From positions 1 to 34,519 of IMG/VR virus record IMGVR_UViG_3300045996_000858: DNA of 34,519 bases, one strand, 5' to 3'. Source of the DNA: a virus. How positions within the stretch are numbered: position 1 is the first letter of the stretch; the number at the start of each line of letters is the position of its first letter. Of this stretch, positions 5,320 through 13,058 are shown one piece after another. The notes under the pieces were generated by a model that saw only the letters and a program-made list of their open reading frames with translations, was not told where the DNA came from and did no database searches. The position numbers were made by a program, and so were the translations under genes.

Positions 5320-8300
5320 TAAGCAAACGCCTTCTGACAGACGCCGAATAGGGACGTACCGTCCGAGATAAAGGTGAGGATGTCTACCGCGTTCGCGGCA
5401 GTCGAGAGCGTCGGGTCCGTCCCGCCCGGGAACTTGTAGGCGGAGTTAAACGTCAACGTACGGCTCCCCGTCGCGTCCTGCTTAACGATGAGGATATACG
5501 TTGCTCCGTCAACGAGATTAGTAGGAGCGGCGAGCGTACGGTTGCCCCCGAGGGTAACGGTAGCCTTCGCGCCGCTATTCATGTTCCAGTTAATCGTGGA
5601 GCCGTCGGTAAGGGTTTGGGCCGTAGCGGCGTACTGCGGGGCCGTTATGACGCCGTCCTTATCGATTTTCGTTAGCGTCGTCCCGCCGCTCGTCTGCGCG
5701 TCGAGGAAGTCGCCCGTTTGTGACGCGCGCTGTTTGAGTAGCAGAGTCTTCGTACTATGCGGAACGAACGTTGTATCGGCCCCGAGCGTTACCACCAACG
5801 CCGCGTACTTCGTCGTATTCGTCGGGACGTAGTTGATACCGACGAAGCCGTTTTGGTAGATGCTCATCAACGTTTCGGTTGGCGTGAGCATGCCGTCTAC
5901 GCGCATGACGAAGTTCCAGTAGACTTTGTCGTCTGCCGTATTATCCGGCGTTACGTTGAGTAGCGCCTTGTTGTACTGGTTTCCGTGAGAACCGAACGCG
6001 GTGAAGTAGGCGCTAGAGTACGGAGACGGCTGAAACTGTAGCGTACCGCTGGGGTACCCCGCTCCCACGCCCGTGGCATCGGAGACGCGGGTAATAATCA
6101 TCTCGTTCTCGAAATTGTTCTGTCCCGCTTTGAAGTAAATAGCGTCGGCGTTGAAGTCGATACGTCCCCCGCTTCCCGCCCAACTGCCGGCCCAGTACCG
6201 CGTATAACCGCTAGACTCCGTCAAAACGATATCTAGGTAGTCGCCAGCGCCCGCGCCGCGACGGGGGATAATCTGATAGAACTTGTTACCCGTACTTAAG
6301 TCGGTAATGTACGACGTCGGTACGCCGGTGAATCCCGTCGTAAGCGTTTGCTTGTATTCGATATGTCCGCCGTCCGAGACGACGACGTTACCCGCCGTTA
6401 CGGTATCGGTTGTCTTATCGTAGACGAAACCAGCGTCGCCGTTGAATGCGCCCGCGTCGTTGAATTGGACTTGCGTAGTAGAGCCGCCCGGGGTACCCGA
6501 GAAACCGGAGTATCCACTAAAACCGCTTACTCCGCTAAATCCAGAGTAGCCGCTTGCGCCCGCAGCGCCCATTGGGCCGCCCGCTCCGCTGAACCCTGAA
6601 TATCCGCTTCGTCCAGATATTCCGCTGGTCCCGGAGAATCCAGAGTAGCCGCTAAAGCCGCTTACCCCACTAAATCCAGAGTAACCGCTTGCGCCTTGTA
6701 CCCCGTTACTTCCCGAGAAGCCGCTATATCCGCTTCGGCCCGAGAAACCGCTATAGCCACTAAAGCCGCTTACCCCGCTAAAACCAGAGTAGCCGCTTGC
6801 GCCTTGTACTCCGTTACTTCCGGAGAAGCCGCTATAGCCGCTTACTCCAGTCGCCCCAGAGAATCCGCTATAGCCGCTTCGGCCGCTGGTCCCGCTGAAA
6901 CCAGAGTACCCGCTTATTCCGCTGGCTCCGCTGAACCCAGAGTATCCGCTTATTCCAGACGCGCCAGAGAAGCCGCTATATCCGCTCCGTCCAGATACCC
7001 CGCTAGTCCCCGAGAACCCGCTGTACCCGCTTATTCCGCTGGTCCCCGAGAAGCCGCTATAGCCGCTAAAGCCGCTGGTACCATTCGCGCCCGAGAAACC
7101 AGAATAGCCGCTTGTCCCCGTTAGCAGCGAAGCCGCTACCCACGTCGCGTTACCGCTCGCGTCCGAGCGCAATACCTTGTCTACGCCTGGACTGCCGCCC
7201 GTAATCTTGAGCGTCGCGTTGTTTTCGAGCGAGAGGTTTCCGTAGACGGAGCCGCCCGCCTGGTCAATCGCGCCGATACCCTCTGCGGGGCCGTACGCGG
7301 GGCGGCAGTTGACGAGCATTAGGCGAGCAATCCAGAGGTTGACGCCGTCGATTCCCGACGCCGTAGCGCCCGTAATCGTAAACCTAATACCCTTACAATA
7401 GTCGTAGTTGGCGCTCCCCGAGGACTTCACCAAACCGTCTTGATAGAACGTTGAGCAAATGAACGGGAGCGAGTCGCTAACCCCCGTCCGTTGGATACAG
7501 TAATGCCAAGTCCCCGCGTTGTCTTTGTATTCGAGCGTCCAATCCGTGAGCGTCCCCGTACTGCCGCCGAGGCGATGCTGTAGCAGGACGAAGCGTAGGA
7601 CGTCCGTCATGTCGATGTTGCTGGACGACTCTACCGTTAGCGTATACGGGAGGTTGGCAATCGGGATGAGGATGTTGCTTGACAAGTCGTTGTCAAACAG
7701 ATTGTCCGCCGACAGCGTACCCGCAGACGTCGTAGACGTAATCGTGTATTGGCTCTTTCGGTTCGCTAGATAGAGTCTGTCCGCCATCCCCGTTACCGCG
7801 AATAGTCCGTTAATAGCAGAGCTGCGGGTATTCTGGTCCAGCAGTTTAATCGACGTCGGCGCGGTATCGATGGCGCTGCTCCAAGACGGAGTAGCCGTCC
7901 CGAGATTGACGGTACCCGAAAGGTTGCTTGTTCCCGTCGCCGCAAGCGCGGACGTCCCAACCGTTCCCGCCGCGATAGTCCCCGTCGTCAACGTATCCGT
8001 CGTCTTGCTGTAGGTAAGCCCCGCGTCTCCCGCTACGGCCCCGCTGTCGTTGAAGAATACTTGGGTATTGGATCCCGTTACGGTAAACCCAGCGCCAGAG
8101 TAGCCGCTAAAGCCGCTGGTACCAGCCGCGCCCGAAAATCCAGAATAGCCGCTCCGCCCCGATGTTCCAGAGAATCCGCTTGTTCCAGAAATTCCGCTGG
8201 TCCCCGAGAATCCGCTGTAGCCGCTTATCCCTTGGATACCCTGTACGCCTTGAGCGCCCGAGAATCCGCTGTAGCCGCTAAAGCCGCTGGTGCCTATTCC

Positions 8301-9833
8301 CGAATAACCGCTCCGTCCAGACGCGCCCGATACCCCGCTAGTACCCGAGAAACCGCTTACTCCGCTGGTCCCGCTGGTCCCCGAGAATCCAGAATAACCG
8401 CTCCGTCCAGACGCGCCAGAAATTCCGCTTGTTCCAGAGAAGCCGCTATATCCGCTAGTCCCCGTCAACAACGAAGGATCTACCCACGATGCGTTGCCGC
8501 TCGCGTCCGAGCGGAGGACTTTATCGACGCCAGGACTGCCGCCCGTAAGTTTGAAACCCGTAGCCGTTATGTTGCCAACGGAGAAGATGCCGCCGCTGTA
8601 AACGCGGAATTGCCAGAAGTCGTTAAGGACTCCGCCCGTCGTCGCGGAGAAGGTAACGGTAATGCCGTAGTTGAGCGTTTGGGCCGCGCCCGTAATAGAT
8701 ACGCCGCTCGCTTGAACGTTCGTACCGTTCGGCCCCAAACCCCAAGTAAAGGTGTTGGGACTTCCGGTCCCGTCAATCTTCACCCAAATGACGCGGCTCG
8801 CGTCCATCTCGTTGTACCCCGATACGTCAACCGTCATGTTGACGGTACCCGTCTTACTCGCGTAAACGGTATTCGGCGTAACGGTATCCGCCGTCGCGCT
8901 GCTGCCGCTGGTCCCGTCGCTCGCGGTATAGAACGGCGTCGGCGAAACGTAGACGTTACCGTAGAGGTCCAGCCGCTTCGTTATCATCCGTCCGGCGACG
9001 CCGTTAAACTTCAGCGGCTCCCATGCGCCGCCCGCTCCCTGATAATCGGTGTAAAACCAATTGAAGATGTCTTGAGCGGTATCGGGGTTGTCGCTCATGA
9101 AAAACGTATAGCGCGTGTTGTCGCTCGCGTACTCCGTAACGCGAATCTGCGCGGTGTCGCTCGTTTTCACGAAGCGAATAAGCGAAGTGCTACCAACGCC
9201 CGGATTGCTCAAGTCGAGTTGCGTACCCGTTATCGCTCCGCCCGCGACGATTGTACTAACCGTAGTAAGGGAACCCGTAGCCAACGTATCCGTTGTCTTG
9301 TTGTAGGTTAGCCCCGCGTCTCCCGCTACCGCGCCGCCGTCGTTGAAGAAGACTTGGGTATTGCTTCCCGTTACCGTAAACCCCGCGCCCGAGAAACCAG
9401 AATAGCCGCTCCGCCCCGACGCGCCGCTCGCTCCGCTGTATCCGCTAAAACCGCTTACCCCACTAAAACCGCTGTATCCGCTGCGCCCGCTCGCGCCCGA
9501 GAAACCGCTGTAACCGCTGGTCCCCTGTACTGCGGAAGCCGCTACCCACGTAGCATTTCCGCTCGCGTCGGAGCGGAGGATCTTATCGACGCCAGGACTG
9601 CCGCCCGTAAACTGTAGGGAGTCCGCTACGAGGCCGCCCGTAAAGGTGGAAGCGTTGATTCCGCCGCTGCCGTCCCGCTTGACGAGGGAGTCCGCGACGG
9701 GGTTAACCGCCGCGCTCAAGATGAAGTCGGCGATGAAGCGGAAGTTGTCGTTGAGTCCGACGCCGCCCGGTTGGGACGGTTCGGGACTGAGGACGTAGAT
9801 ACCGCTGTTGTTGTAGTTGATTAACTCTGACAT
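5319..9833 (-). CDS. Collagen-like tail fibre (1504 aa)
   Basis: A giant fibre with three collagen-like stretches of Gly-x-Ser-like triplets (GYSGFSG, GTSGISG, GRSGYSG) at about residues 103-153, 454-580 and 903-1118. Between them are repeated modules: GGSPGVDKVLRSDASGNATW (three copies, near 75, 430 and 880) and a TQVFFND...GDAGLTYxKTTDTL module (three copies, each just after a collagen stretch). The C-terminus (AQTLTDGSTINWNMNSGAKATVTLGGNRTL onward, to about 1504) is a beta fold often seen at phage fibre tips. Triplets trimerise to make the shaft; the interspersed domains probably bind receptor. The N-terminus (MSELINYNNSGIYVLSPE) would attach to the tail. Confidence 0.9.
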   Translation of the reverse strand: MSELINYNNSGIYVLSPEPSQPGGVGLNDNFRFIADFILSAAVNPVADSLVKRDGSGGINASTFTGGLVADSLQFTGGSPGVDKILRSDASGNATWVAASAVQGTSGYSGFSGASGRSGYSGFSGVSGFSGYSGASGASGRSGYSGFSGAGFTVTGSNTQVFFNDGGAVAGDAGLTYNKTTDTLATGSLTTVSTIVAGGAITGTQLDLSNPGVGSTSLIRFVKTSDTAQIRVTEYASDNTRYTFFMSDNPDTAQDIFNWFYTDYQGAGGAWEPLKFNGVAGRMITKRLDLYGNVYVSPTPFYTASDGTSGSSATADTVTPNTVYASKTGTVNMTVDVSGYNEMDASRVIWVKIDGTGSPNTFTWGLGPNGTNVQASGVSITGAAQTLNYGITVTFSATTGGVLNDFWQFRVYSGGIFSVGNITATGFKLTGGSPGVDKVLRSDASGNASWVDPSLLTGTSGYSGFSGTSGISGASGRSGYSGFSGTSGTSGVSGFSGTSGVSGASGRSGYSGIGTSGFSGYSGFSGAQGVQGIQGISGYSGFSGTSGISGTSGFSGTSGRSGYSGFSGAAGTSGFSGYSGAGFTVTGSNTQVFFNDSGAVAGDAGLTYSKTTDTLTTGTIAAGTVGTSALAATGTSNLSGTVNLGTATPSWSSAIDTAPTSIKLLDQNTRSSAINGLFAVTGMADRLYLANRKSQYTITSTTSAGTLSADNLFDNDLSSNILIPIANLPYTLTVESSSNIDMTDVLRFVLLQHRLGGSTGTLTDWTLEYKDNAGTWHYCIQRTGVSDSLPFICSTFYQDGLVKSSGSANYDYCKGIRFTITGATASGIDGVNLWIARLMLVNCRPAYGPAEGIGAIDQAGGSVYGNLSLENNATLKITGGSPGVDKVLRSDASGNATWVAASLLTGTSGYSGFSGANGTSGFSGYSGFSGTSGISGYSGFSGTSGVSGRSGYSGFSGASGISGYSGFSGASGISGYSGFSGTSGRSGYSGFSGATGVSGYSGFSGSNGVQGASGYSGFSGVSGFSGYSGFSGRSGYSGFSGSNGVQGASGYSGFSGVSGFSGYSGFSGTSGISGRSGYSGFSGAGGPMGAAGASGYSGFSGVSGFSGYSGFSGTPGGSTTQVQFNDAGAFNGDAGFVYDKTTDTVTAGNVVVSDGGHIEYKQTLTTGFTGVPTSYITDLSTGNKFYQIIPRRGAGAGDYLDIVLTESSGYTRYWAGSWAGSGGRIDFNADAIYFKAGQNNFENEMIITRVSDATGVGAGYPSGTLQFQPSPYSSAYFTAFGSHGNQYNKALLNVTPDNTADDKVYWNFVMRVDGMLTPTETLMSIYQNGFVGINYVPTNTTKYAALVVTLGADTTFVPHSTKTLLLKQRASQTGDFLDAQTSGGTTLTKIDKDGVITAPQYAATAQTLTDGSTINWNMNSGAKATVTLGGNRTLAAPTNLVDGATYILIVKQDATGSRTLTFNSAYKFPGGTDPTLSTAANAVDILTFISDGTSLFGVCQKAFA
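6480..7125 (-). repeat. Collagen-like coding repeat, third and longest block
   Basis: About 645 bp of degenerate 9- to 18-bp units coding for GxSG triplets such as SGYSGFSG. Units are nearly identical at protein level but vary at synonymous positions, so the block is old and not a recent slippage product. One 54-residue portion containing GSNGVQGASGYSG occurs twice in a row. Confidence 0.85.
8090..8470 (-). repeat. Collagen-like coding repeat, second block
   Basis: About 380 bp of GxSG-coding units within the fibre gene, with a short GAQGVQGIQGI insertion near the middle that resembles classic collagen-like triplets. Confidence 0.85.
9375..9525 (-). repeat. Collagen-like coding repeat, first block
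   Basis: About 150 bp of GxSG-coding units near the fibre N-terminus, followed by the first TQVFFND module. Confidence 0.8.
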
Positions 9834-9848
9834 TAACTGTTTACCCTA

Positions 9849-10193
9849 TTAAGGAACGAGCAACTTCTTAACCGCGAAGACGACGGCCCCCGCTACGGCC
9901 GTAAGGAACGAGCCGAAGAAAACGCGCGTCGCCCATTTCTTCCAATCCTCTATCGCGCGGAACTTCTCGTTATGGCGCTCCAACTCAATACCGTGTTTCG
10001 TAATCTTGACGATTAGGCCGCTGTCGGGCGCTTGTAGCAGTTGGTTAATCGCGTCGATTTTCGATTGGACGTTTTGGTTTGCGGCTACGATTTGCGAATT
10101 AAGCAAATCGTACTTCTCTTCCAACCCTTCCAACTTGGTGCTTATCTTTGCGAGTTCGGTGAGGATGACGTTTTGGCTATTGTCGGTTGGCAT
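9849..10193 (-). CDS. Coiled-coil protein with C-terminal membrane span; possible holin or lysis accessory (114 aa)
   Basis: Residues 8-75 form a long coiled coil (ILTELAKISTKLEGLEEKYDLLNSQI), then DWKKWATRVFF leads into one membrane span (GSFLTAVAGAVVFAVKK) near the C-terminus. This layout matches XhlA-like and related phage membrane proteins that help holins. It is the first gene of the leftward fibre block, with AAAGGGA before the ATG. No endolysin is visible next to it, so the lysis role is an inference from architecture alone. Confidence 0.6.
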   Translation of the reverse strand: MPTDNSQNVILTELAKISTKLEGLEEKYDLLNSQIVAANQNVQSKIDAINQLLQAPDSGLIVKITKHGIELERHNEKFRAIEDWKKWATRVFFGSFLTAVAGAVVFAVKKLLVP

Positions 10194-10266
10194 TTACGAG
10201 AGTCCCTTTGTGATATCGGTATCTCGTTATCTTCGTCGGCAGACGCGGCGAATCCTCTAACGAAGA

Positions 10267-10299
10267 AACGCCTACGGCAGCATAAGTGCCGTAGGCGTT
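10267..10299. terminator. Hairpin copy 1, terminator-like
   Basis: Perfect 12-bp arms AACGCCTACGGC (10267-10278) and GCCGTAGGCGTT (10288-10299) enclose a nine-base loop. It has no strong U tract on either side, so it may be a bidirectional terminator of low strength, a transcript-end protector or a protein site. Confidence 0.5.
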
Positions 10300-10379
10300 T
10301 ACGCAGCGCAAACTGCGGGGCCTGAAAATTCTCTCTCGTTATCTTCGGCGGCAGACGCGGGCAGTCCTCTAAATGAAGA

Positions 10380-10422
10380 AACGCCTACGGCGACAATAGA
10401 AGCATTCAAAGCCGTAGGCGTT
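10380..10422. terminator. Hairpin copy 2, terminator-like
   Basis: The same 12-bp arms as copy 1 (10380-10391 and 10411-10422) with an unrelated 19-base loop. Conservation of the arms and not the loop means the stem is what matters. Confidence 0.5.
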
Positions 10423-10594
10423 CGTGAAAATGATTTACTCCCATCCGAGGAGCCATCATTAGCGGCGTTTACGTAGCCGCTGTATTAGATGGGTAATCGC
10501 GTTTGTTTCATGACGAGGGGGAGGGAGAACATGCCGAAACCCTCGCGCCCTCTTATCGGCGGCTCTCCCGCCGTACCATTCCGCGACTACCCGA

Positions 10595-10924
10595 TTACTC
10601 GTACTGCCCTTCGTCTTCGTTTACCGCGCTCTCGTTAAACTCACCGAACTCCGCGCGGCCCAACTCGTCTACGTCCACTTCGACGTTCGCGCGCTTCAAC
10701 AACCAATACAGCCGCGCGAGGTCCCGCAAGTTGCGCCACGTCCTGGCCGAGATGCGCCCTACGGTATTGTTGGCGCGGAGGCGGCAATACTGCTCCCAGT
10801 AAGTATCGGGGTCAATCTCGGTAACGCCTTCGTCAATGAGGTGGTAGGCGATGGCGTAGAGGAGTTTAGCGCTGTCGAATTCGTAAACGGATGGCTCTAT
10901 TGGGGTTTCGTCCATACCCATCAT
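10595..10924 (-). CDS. Hypothetical protein (109 aa)
   Basis: An acidic, mainly helical protein with YEFDSAKLLYAIAYHLIDEGV near the start, ARTWRNLRDLARLYWLLKRAN in the middle and a very acidic tail (FGEFNESAVNEDEGQYE). It is divergent to the next rightward gene, with about 50 bp between them containing an inverted repeat. ATG codons at 10924, 10921 and 10915 are all possible. The divergent arrangement is one seen for switch regulators, but no DNA-binding motif is obvious. Confidence 0.6.
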   Translation of the reverse strand: MMGMDETPIEPSVYEFDSAKLLYAIAYHLIDEGVTEIDPDTYWEQYCRLRANNTVGRISARTWRNLRDLARLYWLLKRANVEVDVDELGRAEFGEFNESAVNEDEGQYE

Positions 10925-10934
10925 TTTCGACGAA

Positions 10935-10972
10935 TAAAGGGTTGTACCCTTCGCGCTGTCGATATGTAGGGT
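10935..10972. promoter_or_regulatory. Divergent intergenic region with operator-like inverted repeat
   Basis: AAGGGT-TGT-ACCCTT is a perfect 6-bp inverted repeat between two divergent genes, followed by TGTAGGGTATG. The ten-base word TAAAGGGTTG (10935-10944) also occurs in the other divergent gap at 19196-19205. A regulator site is a reasonable guess. Confidence 0.4.
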
Positions 10973-11185
10973 ATGAGTAGCGTTATGGATAAATGGTCAA
11001 TCCCCACCCCCGTTCGGATGTCTACGACGCGCCAGCGCGGAGGCCTCTACAAATGGGGCGATATCCGCGCGCTTTACAAATACATGACGGTGGAAGAAAT
11101 CAGCGGCGTAATGGAAGCCGTCGTAGCCGCCGCCAAACGGAAGGCCGAAGACGAAGCCGCGAAGGCTATCGGAGAGAACGTTTAA
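10973..11185 (+). CDS. Small hypothetical protein (70 aa)
   Basis: A small protein with a basic N-terminal half (RMSTTRQRGGLYKWGDIRALYKYMT) and an Ala/Lys-rich helix at the end (EAVVAAAKRKAEDEAAKAIGENV). A second in-frame ATG at 10985 is also plausible. An opposing open frame on the minus strand lacks a ribosome-binding site and overlaps it completely, so I prefer this strand. Basic charge would suit nucleic-acid binding. Confidence 0.5.
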   Translation: MSSVMDKWSIPTPVRMSTTRQRGGLYKWGDIRALYKYMTVEEISGVMEAVVAAAKRKAEDEAAKAIGENV

Positions 11186-11265
11186 TCTGTCACGTTTAAG
11201 TCCGCGCGCAGTACCCGCCATCTGGCCCCCGTTGCCCCTTCTGGTCCCGTTGGGGGTAATCGTTG

Positions 11266-11490
11266 TGCCGCTATGAGTACATAGCGGAGAGACGTTAACT
11301 CCTACGTCGTTAACGTACTCTATGTATTGTTCAGAAGGTTTGTTCATTCGGATTTAACGAACTCCGAAACCAATACATTATCCGTCGTCGTCGCGTAGCA
11401 GACGACGGATTGGCCGAGCGGTTGAGCGGAGCGGTTGTACTCAATCCGCGAACGCTCATACCGCGAGGCCCCAACCGCTACCCCGTTTGA
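11266..11490. ncRNA. Candidate structured RNA or multi-hairpin control region
   Basis: Successive perfect stems are seen: CCGCTATG/CATAGCGG (11268-11287), TACATAG/CTATGTA (11278-11326) enclosing ACGTTAAC/GTTAACGT (11292-11316), TTCGGA/TCCGAA (near 11346-11367), ATCCGTCGTC/GACGACGGAT (near 11389-11419) and AGCGGTTG/CAACCGCT (near 11430-11480). The first two compete for the same CATAG bases, so two alternative folds exist, as in attenuators or switches. No gene is convincing here. The strand cannot be decided by eye. Confidence 0.45.
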
Positions 11491-11839
11491 CCGTTTGCGC
11501 AATGACCCCTACTGACAAAGTTTTTTGGGGTTACAAGGCTATCTTTTGTTAACCTTCGCTATGGACGTACTCTGAGTGTCCAACCCAACCAGCCCGTCAT
11601 TATCGCTCTATTTCAAGACGCCTTTGACAGTAACCATGTTGGTACGCTTAACCCTTGCATCCATGCTTAACGGCTTCGGGGATTCGTTAGTAGTCTGACT
11701 ACCAACGCCGATTCTCTCGGACAAGCCTACGGCCGTTCAACTCCCATGAGTCCAACCGCCGCCGAAGTTTTCGTAGTCCCTTTGGGATTTGCCCTCAAGC
11801 GTCCATCGGCTACTACTGTCGTCGAATTGTCAGACGCCC
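11491..11839. other. Non-coding stretch, nothing recognised
   Basis: No convincing gene. A rightward 54-codon open frame from the ATG near 11746 looks protein-like but has no ribosome-binding site and overlaps the end of the 68-aa leftward gene. Base use is more mixed than in neighbouring genes. Confidence 0.4.
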
Positions 11840-12046
11840 TTACTTCTGCCGACGCTCCCTCTTCAACTTATGTATCAGTTGGTTTGCGACTACGAAACGA
11901 ATGCTTTTGAGGTTCTTACTCGGACAACCGAGGAGCGCAAGTTGCTTCAACTGCCAATCCTCTGCGGGCGCGTTCTTACTGCGCCAGTTCCTACCGAGCG
12001 GCCGATTGTCCAACGCGAGTTCCAATACTCTTCTTTTCTTTCTCAT
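11840..12046 (-). CDS. Small very basic protein (68 aa)
   Basis: A GAGGAG ribosome-binding site stands six bases before the ATG, and the gene directly follows a terminator hairpin. The product is rich in Lys and Arg at both ends (MRKKRRVLELAL; HKLKRERRQK) and contains NWRSKNAPAEDWQLKQLALLG. It may bind nucleic acid. It is probably expressed at a low level by read-through or from its own promoter. No family is recognised. Confidence 0.6.
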   Translation of the reverse strand: MRKKRRVLELALDNRPLGRNWRSKNAPAEDWQLKQLALLGCPSKNLKSIRFVVANQLIHKLKRERRQK

Positions 12047-12064
12047 GGTTGCTCCTCAAACGAA

Positions 12065-12097
12065 AACAACCGAACGGCTTGCCGCCGCTCGGTTGTT
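12065..12097 (-). terminator. Leftward intrinsic terminator or attenuator
   Basis: Arms of 13 bases (12065-12077 with 12085-12097, 12 pairs match) and a GC-rich stem, followed on the minus strand by a U-containing run (UUUUCGUUU). The stem overlaps the stop codon of the 71-aa gene and shares CCGCTCGGTTG with the hairpin after the capsid gene. Confidence 0.65.
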
Positions 12098-12311
12098 AGA
12101 ATTCCAAATCTCCCAATGCCTCTTCAAATCCGCGCTGCCGCTTCGTCGTAACGATTAGGCGAAACTCTTTCGCGAACGACTTCCATTCCGTCTTTCCGAG
12201 TTGCTTCGCGATGTCATGGTAAACGGAGTCGGCGTCCTCCGCTTCCGCGATACCAACGGGGAGATACTCGTTATCCCCCTTCGTTTGTTTGTATACGTAG
12301 AACTTGGGCAT
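12096..12311 (-). CDS. Small hypothetical protein (71 aa)
   Basis: Starts at an ATG that overlaps the stop of the membrane-protein gene. Reads MPKFYVYKQTKGDNEYLPVGIAEAEDADSVYHDIAK, a strand-turn-strand-helix arrangement, then a helical C-terminus. Last gene before a terminator. Possibly a small alpha/beta regulatory protein; function unknown. Confidence 0.7.
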   Translation of the reverse strand: MPKFYVYKQTKGDNEYLPVGIAEAEDADSVYHDIAKQLGKTEWKSFAKEFRLIVTTKRQRGFEEALGDLEF

Positions 12312-12526
12312 TACTTCCCCCTCTTCGCGTTCGCTTGTTCAACTTGGTTGGCAATCCGCTCCGCCGCAGCGAACGACTCCCAACAAACGGAGCCGACAAT
12401 CATGCTGATTGCGCATTCGGCGATGGAAAGAGGGTTAGGTATCAATTGCGTTAGGACGTACCCAATCCCCAAGAGCGTCCCCAAGTTGAGGACTATTAAT
12501 ACCGCAGATGCAAAGATTATCTTCAT
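12311..12526 (-). CDS. Small membrane protein (71 aa)
   Basis: I start it at the ATG at 12526, which has GGGGCGGAG a few bases upstream; longer in-frame starts lie inside the previous gene. There are two hydrophobic spans: IIFASAVLIVLNLGTLLGIGYVLTQLI (about residues 3-29) and SIAECAISMIVGSVCW (about 33-50). The polar C-terminus (ANQVEQANAKRGK) is probably cytoplasmic. It could be a holin, an exclusion protein or a membrane anchor; its place in the control region fits lysogenic conversion or exclusion at least as well as lysis. Confidence 0.65.
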   Translation of the reverse strand: MKIIFASAVLIVLNLGTLLGIGYVLTQLIPNPLSIAECAISMIVGSVCWESFAAAERIANQVEQANAKRGK

Positions 12527-12789
12527 TACTCCGCCCCTTTCGTCTCTGCGCCGTCCCAATCGAGCGGCCTTTCGTTCCATGAATAACCGCAGTTGCAGCA
12601 TTCGCGGCGGATATGTTCGAACTCCATCGCGTTCCCTTCGCCGTAGATGAAGGGTTCGGGATGGTACTTCGCCCATGCGGGGACTTGATGGCATTTGACG
12701 CAATACCCTACGGAGCCGTAGGGCGGTAGCGCCGCCGTCCAACGCATCGCGTCCGCGCGGTACTGTTGCGACTCTTTCGACTCGTTCAT
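12526..12789 (-). CDS. Zinc-ribbon-like small protein (87 aa)
   Basis: Starts at the ATG at 12789 behind GGGGCGGAG. Two Cys pairs, YCVKCHQ (about residue 29) and ECCNCGYSW (about residue 65), form a probable zinc ribbon. The 3' end codes for ETKGAE and, with the following ribosome-binding site, is a 29-bp exact copy of the end of the gene upstream. Zinc ribbons of this size in phage early regions usually bind nucleic acid or protein; the target is unknown. Confidence 0.7.
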   Translation of the reverse strand: MNESKESQQYRADAMRWTAALPPYGSVGYCVKCHQVPAWAKYHPEPFIYGEGNAMEFEHIRRECCNCGYSWNERPLDWDGAETKGAE

Positions 12790-12983
12790 TACTCCGCCCC
12801 TTTCGTCTCTGCGATTGCGGCTTGTTCGATAAGGGTTGTCGCTTGTCCGAGGACGGTACAAGCGGCAATAATCAACTGCCTCGCGTCGTCTTCTGTCTCC
12901 CTTGATAACTTCAACCCTTTTACGCTATCGCGGAGAATGGCGACGGCTTCGTTAACCTTCGTTAGTCGTTCTCTGTTTGTCAT
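12789..12983 (-). CDS. Small helical protein (64 aa)
   Basis: A GAGGAG site precedes the ATG by about ten bases. It is helical throughout (VNEAVAILRDSVKGLKLSRETEDDARQLIIAACTVLGQATTLIEQAA) and ends ETKGAE, like the next gene. It is the first gene of the leftward 12.98-11.84 kb group, and a strong terminator lies just upstream, so transcription must start in the short gap between the terminator and the gene or depend on read-through. Confidence 0.7.
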   Translation of the reverse strand: MTNRERLTKVNEAVAILRDSVKGLKLSRETEDDARQLIIAACTVLGQATTLIEQAAIAETKGAE

Positions 12984-13016
12984 GTTCTCTGTCTCCTCGC
13001 GCCGTCATAGGCGCAT

Positions 13017-13058
13017 AAAAAAACCTACAGCCGAGACTTTTGCGAAGTCGGCTGTAGG
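13017..13058 (-). terminator. Strong leftward intrinsic terminator
   Basis: On the minus strand an 11-bp stem (13048-13058 with 13024-13034) is followed directly by seven U residues (13017-13023). Its arm sequence resembles the duplicated hairpin at 10.27 and 10.38 kb. It lies upstream of, not after, a gene, so it probably ends a short leftward leader or antisense RNA. Confidence 0.75.

Larger units (their letters stand above)
10194..10594. other. 401-bp non-coding stretch with a duplicated hairpin element
   Basis: No gene is seen. It holds two diverged direct copies of a block of about 80 bp (near 10221-10300 and 10331-10423) that begins CTCGTTATCTTCG, continues with GCAGACGCGG and ends in the same 12-bp-arm hairpin. 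A further imperfect structure has arms CCCATC/GATGGG and AGCGGC/GCCGCT between 10440 and 10495. This is the upstream region of the leftward fibre transcript, so promoter or terminator functions are likely here. Confidence 0.7.

Noticed and set aside
6480-7125. CRISPR-like array of short repeats
   Set aside because: Units are in frame, contiguous and code for collagen-like triplets; there are no unique spacers.
8061-9311. 416-codon rightward open frame
   Set aside because: Antisense to the collagen-like fibre; its Arg/Ala/Ser repeats are the reverse reading of GxSG codons.
10997-11347. 116-codon leftward open frame
   Set aside because: Overlaps the 70-aa rightward gene completely, has no ribosome-binding site and includes the hairpin region.
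11405-11482. tRNA-Ser/Leu-like D-arm (TTGGCCGAGCGGTTGA)
   Set aside because: The D-arm resemblance is good, but no T-arm, no acceptor pairing and no anticodon stem of normal size follow. Treated as part of the hairpin region.
11746-11909. 54-codon rightward frame starting MSPTAAEVFVVPLGF
   Set aside because: Protein-like, but no ribosome-binding site, and it overlaps a leftward gene that has a strong one. Left as unproven.
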